Positions 24,795-34,897 are shown, numbered from the stretch's first letter. The stretch: 64,000 nucleotides of DNA from JAJDAT01 sp964570665 (GCA_964570665.1 CAZMZH010000001.1:124001-188000); one strand, 5' to 3'. The notes: generated by a model not told the origin, from the sequence alone. Numbers and translations are program-made.

Positions 24795-25019
24795 TTCAGC
24801 TGGTGTTTTTTTCAATGACGTCTATAAAATTTAGTTATATTAAAATATAACGGTAATTTGAAAAAAATGCAGGGAAAAGTCCAAGAACTTAACCTTTCAC
24901 AAAGAAATACACTCGATTTTTATTTCTTAGGGTTGGATTGACGTTAGCCATTCCATTGGATAAAATGGCACATAATAAATCTTTTTAACGCTTTACATCT
25001 TTCCGGACGAGGAAAAGAA

Positions 25020-25460
25020 ATGTCTACTTTAACATTAGAATCAAAAATAAGAATTCAGAGAGAAGATTTTGTCGTTACCGACGAAATTGAAGCCATCAAA
25101 ACAGTCTCTCGCAACATTGGCGGAATCACTACATTTTTAGGAACTGGACGCGAGCTCAACAAAGGCGAAAACATAACCAAGCTCAATTTTGAACATTATC
25201 CTGAAATGGCGGAAAAGAAATTGGCCGAAATCCGCGAACAAGCCATAAAAGACTATAAGATCATTGACATGATCATTATTCACCGAATTGGCGAAATTGA
25301 TATTGGCGAAAATATCGTTCTTATTGTCGCAGCTGGCGAACATCGAAAAGAAACCTTTGTCGCTTGCGAATGGGCCATCGCTGAACTAAAGCGAGTCGCT
25401 CCTATTTGGAAACGCGAAACAACTTCCGGCGGAGAAGTCTGGGTTTCTCAAACACCCTAA
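25020..25460 (+). CDS. moaE: Molybdopterin synthase catalytic subunit MoaE
   Basis: A 146-residue MoaE, which transfers sulfur from thiocarboxylated MoaD to cyclic pyranopterin monophosphate. Motifs: GGITTFLGTGRELNKGE, LNFEHYPEMAEKKL, IIIHRIGEIDIGENIVLI, the RKETFVACEWAIAELK block and the catalytic lysine region APIWKRE. GAGGAAAAGAA precedes the ATG. It is separated from moaC-moaD by 5.7 kb of signalling genes but keeps the same orientation. AddB follows after 15 nt. Confidence 0.95.
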   Translation: MSTLTLESKIRIQREDFVVTDEIEAIKTVSRNIGGITTFLGTGRELNKGENITKLNFEHYPEMAEKKLAEIREQAIKDYKIIDMIIIHRIGEIDIGENIVLIVAAGEHRKETFVACEWAIAELKRVAPIWKRETTSGGEVWVSQTP

Positions 25461-25475
25461 ATCTAGAGCCAATAC

Positions 25476-28148
25476 ATGTCCGTTTCCGATCCCGAAAACG
25501 CGACCGTTATCGCCGTTTCCTCTCAACTAGCTAGTTGGCTTCTTTATTCTCGAAATAATGCGCTTGCCGCTTTAGGCACAAAAGCGTGGGATACTCCAGT
25601 TATTGCGACCTTTGAGGCTTGGTTAAAGAAACTATGGGATTCTTCCTGGCCTTCAAAGTATGTCGTTTCCAGAACACAATCTCTCAAATTGTGGGAAACG
25701 ATTATTGAAACCGATCTTCGACTTTCCAAAACCAATCTACTACAATTGGAAGGACTGGCCCAATCCTCCGCCAAAGCGTACGAAAACATAAAACTTTACA
25801 ATATTCCAACAGATCCCGACTCTTTTGCCGCATCTTTAGAATCGGAAACTTTTCTAAAATGGTTTAAAGAATACGAAGAAAAATTAGAAAACCTGGATGC
25901 CCTTGATCCTTCGGAATTGTGTAATCTCGTTCGCAGTGGAATGGAAGAGGGTCAAATTCCCCTTCCCCAACACCCCTTAATTTTTGCGGGATTTTTTGAA
26001 TTCAATCCCGCGCTTAAAGGATTGATTGAGTATCTATCCGATAAAGGTACTTTAATAAAAAAAAACAAAGAAGTCTCTGACGATGCGACACCCGCTCCTA
26101 CGCAAATTTTTGAATCCAAATCGATTCGCGAAGAATGCCAACTCTGCGCCCAATATATAAAGAAATATTACGAACCAGGAATGACTTTTGGAATCATTCT
26201 ATGCGACACCACAAAATATAGCGAACCGCTCTCTAAAGAATTGACCGCAGAACTCTCTCCAAGATATACATTTCCATGGTTGGACGAAGAAACTCCTTTT
26301 AATTTTGAGAGCTCCGCTTCCCTATCCAGGGAACCTATTATTCAACAGGCTTTGTCCATTTTATCTTCCGGGACAAACATTTCCCTCGAAACTTTTACCG
26401 AATTCTTACACTCTCCTTTTTATACCGGATTCGCCAATGAACAAGAACCGCGTAGAAAAATTGACCGAGAGTTTCACCGCGAAAAGCGATTAAGAATCGA
26501 TTTAAGCAGGTCGGACGCGTTTCCTTCCAGTCTTCCCGTTCTGAAAAAAAATCTCAAGAATTGGTTTCTATTTGTTAAAGATATCGAGCCTCGCCCACCC
26601 AGCGTTTGGGCGCGTGCTTTCTCTCAATCATTGCGACGACTGGGTTGGCCAAATGGCGATAACGCCACCACATTCCGAACAACTCTCGTTTACGAAGCTT
26701 GGACCGAATGCTTGGATGAATTAGCGTCTTTGGATCATATTCTAGGCTCCCAAACGAAACAACAGGCGTGTACAACTCTTAAACGTTTTGTGGATAGAAA
26801 ATCGTTTCAGGCGCAAAGAAAAAACAAGCCCATTCAAGTTATCGATTTTATCAACTCTGCCGGAATGCAATTTGATCGAGTATGGGTACTCGGCGCCAAT
26901 GCCGACGCGCTTCCAGCGCCGACCTCAAAAAATCCATTTATTCCGTTGAACGTCCAAAAAAAATTACAGCTTCCCCATTCCACGCCCGAATGGGAATTGA
27001 CTCAAACTCAAAATCTTTTATCTCAACTCCGAACACAATCAAAATCCATCGTATTCAGTTATCCGCTTTGGGACAAAGATATCGCGGTTCGAAAAAGCCC
27101 GCTACTCAATAAATATTCCAATAAGATAGAAAAACACGCCTCTTTAAAACCAGATAAACCCGACGACCCATCAAAAACCGAAAACTTTCTAGAATCTTTC
27201 GAAGAAAATATCGAAATTCCGGTATCGCCAAAAGAGATTGCCTTCAAACGAAAAAGTTGGAGTCGCTCCGGTTATCGACTGATTAAAAATCAATCCAACT
27301 GCCCATTCCGAGCTTTTGCCGCTCACCGGCTGGACTTAGATCTCATATCCGTTCCCGAAACCGACTTTGAAGAATCCGAACGCGGCATTTTAGTGCATAA
27401 CGCCTTAGAAAGCGTTTGGAACGAATTGAAAAATTTTAGCCAATTACGTAATCATTTGGAAAACGGTCAACTCAAGGATCTAATCAAAAATAAAGTCGAT
27501 CAAGTTTCCGAAAAAATTAACGACTCCTTAAAAGACCAGAGTCGATTTGTAGAATTAGAGAAAAAACGCGTGGTCGCGTTAATTGAACAATGGCTAAAAA
27601 GCGAAGGCTTACGCGAAAACTTTGAAATTTTTGGTCTAGAATATGCCGAAACAATTCAACTTGCCGGTTTAGACTTAAACGTTCGCGTTGACAGAATCGA
27701 TCGTTTAAGCGACGGTAGCCAATTTATAATTGATTACAAAACAGGAACCGTCAACACTTCGGATTGGTTTCAAGAGCGTATTCAAGAGCCGCAACTCCCT
27801 CTTTACGCTATCAAGTTAAGACCGGCGGGAATCGCTTATGCCAGGGTTATTAAAGATCCAAAAACCGTAAATTTCTCTTACCTTGCGAAAGATCCTTCTA
27901 TACCAGACCTACCAAACGCACCAACTTCTTACGAGAAAAAAACCGACATATCCGAGTGGGAACACCTTCTAAATTATTGGGAAGGCTGCCTTTCAAGTTT
28001 GGCGACAAACTTCTTGAATGGAAAAACAGAAATCGATCCCTTTCGCCCCGGAGCAACCTGTAAAAACTGCGGATATCAATCTTTGTGCCGTATTGCAGAA
28101 ACCAATTTAGAAGCGTTTTTGCAAGAGGAAGGCGAAGAATATCCATGA
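25476..28148 (+). CDS. AddB-like subunit of a RecBCD/AddAB-type nuclease
   Basis: An 890-residue protein of the PD-(D/E)XK family found beside AddA-like helicases. The N-terminal region is an inactivated helicase without a Walker A. The C-terminal nuclease shows RIDRLSDGSQFIIDYKTG, and the four iron-sulfur cysteines appear as NCPFRAFA before the nuclease and TCKNCGYQSLC after it. Together with the downstream subunit it processes double-strand DNA ends for RecA. The stop overlaps the addA start by 4 nt (ATGA). Conventional addB naming is left out because the alphaproteobacterial and other branches differ. Confidence 0.85.
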   Translation: MSVSDPENATVIAVSSQLASWLLYSRNNALAALGTKAWDTPVIATFEAWLKKLWDSSWPSKYVVSRTQSLKLWETIIETDLRLSKTNLLQLEGLAQSSAKAYENIKLYNIPTDPDSFAASLESETFLKWFKEYEEKLENLDALDPSELCNLVRSGMEEGQIPLPQHPLIFAGFFEFNPALKGLIEYLSDKGTLIKKNKEVSDDATPAPTQIFESKSIREECQLCAQYIKKYYEPGMTFGIILCDTTKYSEPLSKELTAELSPRYTFPWLDEETPFNFESSASLSREPIIQQALSILSSGTNISLETFTEFLHSPFYTGFANEQEPRRKIDREFHREKRLRIDLSRSDAFPSSLPVLKKNLKNWFLFVKDIEPRPPSVWARAFSQSLRRLGWPNGDNATTFRTTLVYEAWTECLDELASLDHILGSQTKQQACTTLKRFVDRKSFQAQRKNKPIQVIDFINSAGMQFDRVWVLGANADALPAPTSKNPFIPLNVQKKLQLPHSTPEWELTQTQNLLSQLRTQSKSIVFSYPLWDKDIAVRKSPLLNKYSNKIEKHASLKPDKPDDPSKTENFLESFEENIEIPVSPKEIAFKRKSWSRSGYRLIKNQSNCPFRAFAAHRLDLDLISVPETDFEESERGILVHNALESVWNELKNFSQLRNHLENGQLKDLIKNKVDQVSEKINDSLKDQSRFVELEKKRVVALIEQWLKSEGLRENFEIFGLEYAETIQLAGLDLNVRVDRIDRLSDGSQFIIDYKTGTVNTSDWFQERIQEPQLPLYAIKLRPAGIAYARVIKDPKTVNFSYLAKDPSIPDLPNAPTSYEKKTDISEWEHLLNYWEGCLSSLATNFLNGKTEIDPFRPGATCKNCGYQSLCRIAETNLEAFLQEEGEEYP

Positions 28149-31100
28149 ACGCTTTACCAGACGCCTACCAACGTCAATTAGCGTTAGACCCTTCCCGTTC
28201 GTTTATCGTCCAAGCTCCAGCGGGCTCCGGCAAAACAGAATTGTTAATCCAACGTTTTCTAAAGCTACTTGGATACGCAAAATACCCCGAGCAAATTCTT
28301 GCGATTACATTTACGAGGAAAGCGGCGGCAGAAATGAAGTCCCGCATTCTGGCTGCTTTGGAAGCCGTAGAGTCTGGAGAAGCTCCTAAATCTCGGCATG
28401 AACAATTAACTCGTAGTTTGGCAGAAAAAGCTCTAAAGCAAGATCGCGAAAAACAATGGAACTTGAAAGAAAATAGCTCTCGCTTAAGAATTCAAACGAT
28501 CGATTCCTTTTGTATGGGATTGATCGAACAAATGCCCCTGCTTTCAAACTTAGGAGGAACCCCAGCGATTGACGAAGACGCTTCTACCCTCTATCGAGAA
28601 ACCGCAACAAAATGTCTTGAACTAGCGGAAAGCGAAAGCCCTGTGGGAGAAACGGTCCGTAAAGTTTTAGTCCGATTAGATAATTCAAAAAGAGATTTCA
28701 TCAATAAAATCGTCGGCTTGTTAAATAAAAGAAGCGAATGGGTTCTCCCATTTTTTGAGTCCGCAGATTTGACACACGAAGATAAAATTTATTTAGAAAA
28801 AATACTGGAAAAAATAATCAACGCACAGTTGCAAGCTATCGACATTCTCTTTCCAGAAGATTTAAAAAATAAATTAGCTTCCCTTGCAGCTTTTGCCGGC
28901 CAAAACCTGGCAACAGAGTCTCCGGAAAATGAGTTGGCCTCGTTAAAAAATTTTACCGGATTCCCAACAAGCGATCCTAGCGAACTGATTCACTGGAAAT
29001 TATTAAGCCAGTTGGTCCTCACCAAAACTGGAGGGGTAAGAAAAACGGTCACTAAATCCATTGGTTTCCCCACGACTCAAAAAAAAGAAAAGAAAGACTT
29101 TAAAGAAGTCTTAGAAACCATTTCTTCAACGCCAAAACTATCCACTTTATTAGTCAAAGTCCGAACTCTACCCTCGCCCAGGTTTTCAGAAGAAGAATGG
29201 GACTCTTTAAAATCCTTTATATCTCTATTACCAGAACTCGAAAACATTCTAAGAAAAGTGTTTTCCGAAGTTGGGAAAACCGATTTCGCGGAAATATCGC
29301 TCTCGGCTCTAAAAGCTCTGGGTTCTGAAGACGATCCCACCGACTTGTTACTCAAAGCCGATCTGCAACTGCAACACATTCTAGTAGACGAGTTTCAAGA
29401 CACTTCTTTTAAACAATTTAGACTTCTTACGCTATTAACCTCAGGCTGGGAGAAAGAAGACGGCAGAACTTGTTTTCTGGTAGGCGACCCAATGCAGTCT
29501 ATCTACCGGTTTCGAGACGCGGAGGTCGGACTTTTTATCAAAGCGCAAAAAGACGGCATTGAAAACGCGCAAGTCAAGCAGGTCCACCTTGAACCATTAT
29601 CTTTATCGACAAACTTCCGATCCCAAAGCAAAATTGTCGATTGGACAAATCAGTGTTTCCAACAAACATTTCCTAATATCGAGAACATTGAACTCGGCTC
29701 CATTCCATTTACGCCTTCACAAGCGGTATTGCCTGCCGAGGATGGACCGGGAGCCCTCGTCCATTCTTTCGACGATCCAAAATCAAATGAGGAAGCCCAG
29801 TCGATCGTAAATTTAATCCGCAATATTCGAAACGAGGATCCAAAGTCCACCATCGCCATTCTTGTCAGAGCTCGTCCGCATTTAAGCGGCTTGATTCCAT
29901 TATTACAAGAATCCGAGATTCCTTTTAGCGCAGAAGAGATTGACACCCTGGATAAACGACCCGCCACTCTGGACCTTTTATCGTTAACCAGAGCCATTCA
30001 TTCTAGCTGGGACCGTCTGGCCTGGTTATCAATTCTTCGAGCTCCCTGGTGCGGTCTGTCCATTAACGATTTATTTCTTCTGTGTGGCGAAGAACCGCAA
30101 ACTCCTATTTGGGAATTACTTAAAGATCGGGATAGATCTCTATCCAAGCTATCCGAAGACGGACAAGAACGAATCAAACGCTTTTCCGAAATCATGAAAA
30201 AAGTTTTAGACTCTAAACTTGAGCGACCTTTGTCGGAAATTGCGGAAGGAGCCTGGGTCGCTTTAGGCGGTCCTGCTTGCGTTTCCCAAGCGGGATTAAG
30301 AGACGCAGAAACTTTTTTTGAAAAAATGAAAGAAAAACTGGACGGTAAAGGAACCTACCCTCTCAGAAATTTTGAAAAAGTTTTAGAACGATTATTCGCT
30401 TCGCCGGAAACAGACAACGAAAACCCCATCCATATCATGACAATTCATAAAGCAAAAGGATTGGAATTCGATCATGTTTTGTTACCGGGTCTGGGAAGAA
30501 AAAAGAAAACCGAAAGCGGTAGACTTTTATTTTGGATTCCCTACGGCGACGATTTATTGCTAGCCCCGCTTCATGAAAAAGGAAATCCAAAATTAGAAAT
30601 TTATCAATTTTTAGAATCTATTGATAAAGAAAAAGAAAACTTAGAAATCCTTAGAACGCTTTATGTGGCAACTACTAGAGCCAAAAAAAGACTGCATTTG
30701 TTTGGGCACTTACAAAATAGTAAAGAGGGCAAACATCCAATTGCAAACTCACAGCTAGAAAAACTTTGGCCATTCCTTGAAAGCCAATGGCCTAAAGCGA
30801 ACGAAACTACCGAAGAAGAACTCGCTGATGCCGAGGACGAAGAAAAAATATTTAAACATCGAATTTGCAGATTGCCTAAAACCTACGTAACTCTTGAGCC
30901 AGGCCCCAATATTCTAGGAGAACAAGATTCCAATAAAGAACCGATGTTACCAACAGAATATATTTGGGCAGGGAACCGCGCTCGTTGTCTGGGCGTTACA
31001 TTGCACGCAATATTTCAAGAAGTTTGCGCCACCGGAATTGATACTTGGGAAAGCAAAGATCAAACTTTGTTAACAAAAACTTTGGAAACCCGCCTTCTAA

Positions 31101-31495
31101 GCGAAGGGTTGCCTGCTTCAGATTTAGACTCGGCGACACAAGAAGGATTGAAAGCAATCAAAAATATTTTTGAAGATCCTAAAGGACGTTGGATTTTTCA
31201 GAATCATAAAGATCACCGATCGGAATACGCTATTTCAGGATTTATTAACAATTCTCCAGAAAACCGAATTGTAGATAGAACCTTCGTTGATGAAATGGAC
31301 ATTCGCTGGATTGTGGATTTCAAAACTGGGAAACACGAAGGGGCTAATATCGAAAAGTTTTTTGAAGAGGAAAAAAGGCGATACGATGCACAATTAAGCG
31401 CTTACGAAACGCTTTTCAAACAATTCGGAGAAACTCGAACCATCAAAAAAGCCCTCTATTACCCCATGCATCAAAGATTTCTTGAAATTGTCTAA
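28145..31495 (+). CDS. AddA-like UvrD-family helicase-nuclease
   Basis: An 1116-residue helicase-nuclease. Walker A is FIVQAPAGSGKTELL, motif Ia-like ILAITFTRKAAAEMK, motif II (LVDEFQDTSFKQF), LVGDPMQSIYRFRDAE, motif V HIMTIHKAKGLEFDHV and motif VI YVATTRAKKRLH. The C-terminus carries the second nuclease centre DIRWIVDFKTG with LSAYETLF. ATG 28145, overlapping the addB stop, is chosen over a longer in-frame start at 28085 that would lie inside addB. It is the end-processing motor for recombinational repair and defence against foreign DNA. Confidence 0.92.
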   Translation: MNALPDAYQRQLALDPSRSFIVQAPAGSGKTELLIQRFLKLLGYAKYPEQILAITFTRKAAAEMKSRILAALEAVESGEAPKSRHEQLTRSLAEKALKQDREKQWNLKENSSRLRIQTIDSFCMGLIEQMPLLSNLGGTPAIDEDASTLYRETATKCLELAESESPVGETVRKVLVRLDNSKRDFINKIVGLLNKRSEWVLPFFESADLTHEDKIYLEKILEKIINAQLQAIDILFPEDLKNKLASLAAFAGQNLATESPENELASLKNFTGFPTSDPSELIHWKLLSQLVLTKTGGVRKTVTKSIGFPTTQKKEKKDFKEVLETISSTPKLSTLLVKVRTLPSPRFSEEEWDSLKSFISLLPELENILRKVFSEVGKTDFAEISLSALKALGSEDDPTDLLLKADLQLQHILVDEFQDTSFKQFRLLTLLTSGWEKEDGRTCFLVGDPMQSIYRFRDAEVGLFIKAQKDGIENAQVKQVHLEPLSLSTNFRSQSKIVDWTNQCFQQTFPNIENIELGSIPFTPSQAVLPAEDGPGALVHSFDDPKSNEEAQSIVNLIRNIRNEDPKSTIAILVRARPHLSGLIPLLQESEIPFSAEEIDTLDKRPATLDLLSLTRAIHSSWDRLAWLSILRAPWCGLSINDLFLLCGEEPQTPIWELLKDRDRSLSKLSEDGQERIKRFSEIMKKVLDSKLERPLSEIAEGAWVALGGPACVSQAGLRDAETFFEKMKEKLDGKGTYPLRNFEKVLERLFASPETDNENPIHIMTIHKAKGLEFDHVLLPGLGRKKKTESGRLLFWIPYGDDLLLAPLHEKGNPKLEIYQFLESIDKEKENLEILRTLYVATTRAKKRLHLFGHLQNSKEGKHPIANSQLEKLWPFLESQWPKANETTEEELADAEDEEKIFKHRICRLPKTYVTLEPGPNILGEQDSNKEPMLPTEYIWAGNRARCLGVTLHAIFQEVCATGIDTWESKDQTLLTKTLETRLLSEGLPASDLDSATQEGLKAIKNIFEDPKGRWIFQNHKDHRSEYAISGFINNSPENRIVDRTFVDEMDIRWIVDFKTGKHEGANIEKFFEEEKRRYDAQLSAYETLFKQFGETRTIKKALYYPMHQRFLEIV

Positions 31496-31514
31496 GCCAT
31501 TTTCTTGGCGTTAT

Positions 31515-32816
31515 TTAAATCGAGGAGGCTAAAACTCCTGCTATGCAACCTGTAGCTAAGGTTGCAAGAAAAGCAATCCATAAAGCTTTAAGCCCGAGCA
31601 GGCTTAATTCTCCGGTCCTCTCAGGAGCAATTCGCGATAGCCCACCCAAAAAAATGCTCAAACTGGCAATATGCACAAATCCGCACAAGGCATAGGTCAT
31701 AGCCGAAAGCGATCTTGGAGAAAAAATGGGTTTATCGCCCGATTGCATACCCGCTAATTGAAAATAAGCGGAAACTTCAGTCTCAATAAATCGGATTCCT
31801 AACAATTGAGCTCCAGCCTGCCACTCTTCAGGACGTAATCCCAATAAAACCGCGAAGGGCCAAGCAATCCACCCTAATATCTTATTAAGCGTCAACACGT
31901 CGCCGCCCGACAAAACAATATTTCCTAAAACAAGATCGACAGCTCCCTTTATACCCATAACAACGATTAAAAGAGCCGCGATACCCATCGCCATCTGAAC
32001 GCCCTGGGTCCCTCCCTCAATCAAAGCGGTCATAGCTCCCGCCGAGGCTTTAGAATCTTCGTTTTCGCTGGATGGGTCCATCGCCGTTTCTATATCGCGC
32101 GTTATAGGTTCTTCAGTTTCTGGCCAAGCAAGCTTGCTCATTAATACGGCGCACGGAATTGATATAATAGAAGCGGAAACTAAATGACCGGCAACGCCTG
32201 GAAAGATATTATTGAGAGCAATGACATAAACGGCCATAACAGTACTTGCAACCGTTGCCATCATACAAGTTAAAAGAGTTAATAGTTCCGATGGCGTCAT
32301 TTTTGGGATGTATTTTCCAACCGCCAATCCCGACTCAATACCGACAAAGATATTTGCGGATGCGGCCAACGACTCCGCTCCGGATAGTTTCATTGCCCTA
32401 TAAAATATTCTGGCAAAAAAACGAACAACCATTTGCATGATTCCAAAATAATAAAGCAGGCCTACCAATCCCGAAAAAAAAATGACCGAAGGCAACACTT
32501 GAAAGGCAAGAACAAACCCTATGGACGTCGTTCCGTCTGGTAGTTTCATACCAGGTCCAAAGGCTAGAGGACCAAACAGGAAAACGGCGCCCTTTCCCGA
32601 TGCAGATAAAAATGCCACAAAAGCGTCGTTGAAAAAACGAATTGCCGTCCGGGATCCAGGAGCCATAAAAACCAACGCTCCAAAACTCCAAGCTAAAAGG
32701 CCGCTTCCAATAACAGTTTTCATTTCAATCCTATTTCGCGATCCAGTAATCCAAGCCAAACCAGCTAAAATCAAAAATCCAAAAAGCGAAATCGTTCTAT
32801 AGATTAAATCGTCCAA
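31515..32816 (-). CDS. Concentrative nucleoside transporter (NupC/CNT family)
   Basis: A 433-residue membrane protein with about ten helices. CNT signatures are seen: FGPLAFG near the start, VFLAFQVLP-type stretch FVLAFQVLPSVIFFSGLVGLL, NIFVGIESGLAVGKYI (the nucleoside-binding QTE/PL-like loop), MTPSELLTLLTCMMATVASTVM and GFVHIASLSIFLGGLSRIAP. It imports nucleosides with Na+ or H+. The start is a TTG without a clear ribosome-binding site but is needed to keep the first helix. It ends convergently with the AddA gene, 19 nt apart. Confidence 0.88.
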   Translation of the reverse strand: MDDLIYRTISLFGFLILAGLAWITGSRNRIEMKTVIGSGLLAWSFGALVFMAPGSRTAIRFFNDAFVAFLSASGKGAVFLFGPLAFGPGMKLPDGTTSIGFVLAFQVLPSVIFFSGLVGLLYYFGIMQMVVRFFARIFYRAMKLSGAESLAASANIFVGIESGLAVGKYIPKMTPSELLTLLTCMMATVASTVMAVYVIALNNIFPGVAGHLVSASIISIPCAVLMSKLAWPETEEPITRDIETAMDPSSENEDSKASAGAMTALIEGGTQGVQMAMGIAALLIVVMGIKGAVDLVLGNIVLSGGDVLTLNKILGWIAWPFAVLLGLRPEEWQAGAQLLGIRFIETEVSAYFQLAGMQSGDKPIFSPRSLSAMTYALCGFVHIASLSIFLGGLSRIAPERTGELSLLGLKALWIAFLATLATGCIAGVLASSI

Positions 32817-32913
32817 AATATTTTTATGTTTTAAAGTTTAAAATTACCGGTTATTCCGTGTAGAATCAGTTTTTATTTAAAGCGTCTAAAACCTTATCAG
32901 ATAAGAAACTAGA

Positions 32914-33297
32914 ATGAGCTCGCCGCCTAAATCCCAAATTCTATTGGGCCACATGGATTGGAATATCCAACACTTTGAACAAATTCTTAATAACGAAAAA
33001 ACAGATTATTATCGGGATGCAGCGATCCAAAGATTTTGTTTAGTTTTCGACGCTACTCAAAAAACGTTGCGCGCCTTCGCCGAAGAAAAGGGAAAAACCA
33101 TTCAAACGTCTGAAGAATGCTTTCAATTCGCTCATGTTGAGCGATGGACAGAGGATAGCTCTCAATCCATTCTTGACGATTATAAATTGGTAAAAGATGG
33201 TTTCGAAGCGGATTTGGCAGAAACAATTTATCCACGGTTACCAGCTCATCACGTCTCTCTTCAAAAACTACACTCTACATTATCCAAAAGCAGCTAA
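32914..33297 (+). CDS. HI0074-type nucleotidyltransferase substrate-binding (HEPN-fold) protein
   Basis: A 127-residue all-helical protein of the HI0074 family, recognised by YYRDAAIQRFCLVFDATQKTLRAFAEEKG and the terminal AHHVSLQKLHSTL. Such proteins normally pair with a minimal nucleotidyltransferase (MNT/HEPN toxin-antitoxin-like modules). Here no MNT gene is adjacent: the left neighbour is the divergent nucleoside transporter, the right one convergent RdgB with a 1-nt gap. The HEPN Rx4-6H ribonuclease motif is not obvious, so an orphan binding subunit is likely. Confidence 0.8.
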   Translation: MSSPPKSQILLGHMDWNIQHFEQILNNEKTDYYRDAAIQRFCLVFDATQKTLRAFAEEKGKTIQTSEECFQFAHVERWTEDSSQSILDDYKLVKDGFEADLAETIYPRLPAHHVSLQKLHSTLSKSS

Positions 33298-33298
33298 G

Positions 33299-33865
33299 TT
33301 ATCCTGTGTTCAAAATTCTTTTCAATTCTTCAAAAGCTTTTTTGCGGTGGGAGATGGCATTTTTTTCTTTGGGTTCCATTTGAGCGAATGTTTGCTCATT
33401 TCCTTCGGGAATAAATATAGTATCCCAGCCAAAACCATTCGTTCCACGCTCTTCAAAAGAGATAACGCCACGCGCCTCTCCTTTAGCGACTTTAATAGTC
33501 TCTCCAAATCGGACTGCGACATAACAAACGGCGGTCGCTTCGCGATTGGAAAAGTTTTCTAACATTCGTATCATCCCCTCACAACCCACAGATTTTTCAA
33601 ACCACTTTACTAAAGCTCCGGGAAGTCCGTTCCATTCATTAAATATCAAGCCCGAATCTTCAACTAAAACGGGACCGTTTATGATTTCGTAAGCTTGATT
33701 TACTTTATGGGTAACCACTTCCGAAACATCGGGCGTTTGCATTTCAATCAAATCGTCAACCTCGCGAAGCTTTAAAGAGCAATCCAATATTTGGTTGGCT
33801 TCGCGCAGTTTATTAACGTTTCCGGTCACAAACGTTAAGTTCTCAAATAAGGATTTCTTTTCCAT
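33299..33865 (-). CDS. RdgB/HAM1-type non-canonical purine NTP pyrophosphatase
   Basis: A 188-residue Maf/HAM1-fold enzyme that hydrolyses XTP, ITP and dITP to monophosphates, keeping deaminated purines out of DNA and RNA. Motifs: TFVTGNVNKLREANQIL, PVLVEDSGLIFNEWNGLPGA, NGFGWDTIFIPEG and NAISHRKKAFEEL. The sequence is closer to the archaeal/eukaryotic HAM1 style (LPGALVKWF) than to E. coli RdgB. Convergent with the HEPN-type gene. Confidence 0.9.
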   Translation of the reverse strand: MEKKSLFENLTFVTGNVNKLREANQILDCSLKLREVDDLIEMQTPDVSEVVTHKVNQAYEIINGPVLVEDSGLIFNEWNGLPGALVKWFEKSVGCEGMIRMLENFSNREATAVCYVAVRFGETIKVAKGEARGVISFEERGTNGFGWDTIFIPEGNEQTFAQMEPKEKNAISHRKKAFEELKRILNTG

Positions 33866-34099
33866 TTTTAAAAAAAATATAAACTATAATCATTAAGGCT
33901 AAAAGTTTAACACAATCACTTTTGGCTTTATACGGTAACCACAGCTGTCTCCACAGTCCTATTATTTTTTCTTATTTAGAAAAAACCAACTCTTCCCCTC
34001 CGAACTCTCTCAAGGTAATTCGATCGCATATCTTGCGTTTAATATCAATAATTGGTTATACTGACAAATTTACAACTTCAATAGAAAACTGGAAGAATC

Positions 34100-34897
34100 A
34101 TGAAATTTGAACGGGTTAAACATTTTATTATTTTACTGACCGCCATCACATTTACTTCGGGTTGCGGAAACTTTTTCGAACATAATTCCGACGTTAAAGC
34201 TCGAGAAGCTTTAATAAAACTTATAAAAGCGCAGGATCAATTCTATAAAGAAAACAAATCTTACGCCCGCCACATCAGCGCTATTGAAGACACAAAAAAA
34301 ATCGACATCGAATACCATAAGGGTATTGTCTATATGGAAATTGAAGCGATCTACGATGAAGGTTATAGAGCCATAGCCTTACCGGCAGAGTCTACAACGG
34401 CTCGCGTATTCGCTTTTGACACAAAACAAAGCGGCTATTATGAGATGGGAGACGCAGAAGTTTCGCGCTATGTCTTAGGAGCGCTAAAACATATTCGCAA
34501 AGAACAAAGCTACAAAACCATTGCTGATTTTTCCTCAATTATTTTGTCGAGCGTTTTAATAATCTTTGGCTTAAAGTCATTCTTTAAAAATCGAAAGGAA
34601 AAACGATTCGGTATTTATTTAGCGTTTTTTCTTAGCATTTTTCCGTTGGCATGGTCTTTAGGAATATTAAACCACATGGATAAAGATACTAATTTATCCT
34701 GGTTAGTGCATTTTGGAGTGTTTGGCTCGCTTGCTCTTGCAATTTTTTGTCTATTATCTTGTATGCGTGAGTTTAAAGCTTTATTTCAAAGCTCCGAAGC
34801 GGCTTCCCTCACGGGCATTTATATTTCTATATCGATAACATCGATATTTTCACTTGGGGTCGTTGGCCACACTTTATTCACTTATTATTTTTTGTAG
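34100..34897 (+). CDS. Lipoprotein with pilin-like domain and C-terminal membrane helices
   Basis: A 265-residue protein. The N-terminus has a lipoprotein signal ending TFTSGCGN (lipobox cysteine about residue 22). Residues about 34-130 resemble the globular part of type IV pilin-like proteins: REALIKLIKAQDQFYKENKSYA followed by a beta-rich segment. Four hydrophobic helices follow (about 145-265). The combination of an exported lipidated N-terminus and a polytopic C-terminus is unusual. Family not recognised. GGAAG stands 5 nt before the ATG. Confidence 0.72.
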   Translation: MKFERVKHFIILLTAITFTSGCGNFFEHNSDVKAREALIKLIKAQDQFYKENKSYARHISAIEDTKKIDIEYHKGIVYMEIEAIYDEGYRAIALPAESTTARVFAFDTKQSGYYEMGDAEVSRYVLGALKHIRKEQSYKTIADFSSIILSSVLIIFGLKSFFKNRKEKRFGIYLAFFLSIFPLAWSLGILNHMDKDTNLSWLVHFGVFGSLALAIFCLLSCMREFKALFQSSEAASLTGIYISISITSIFSLGVVGHTLFTYYFL

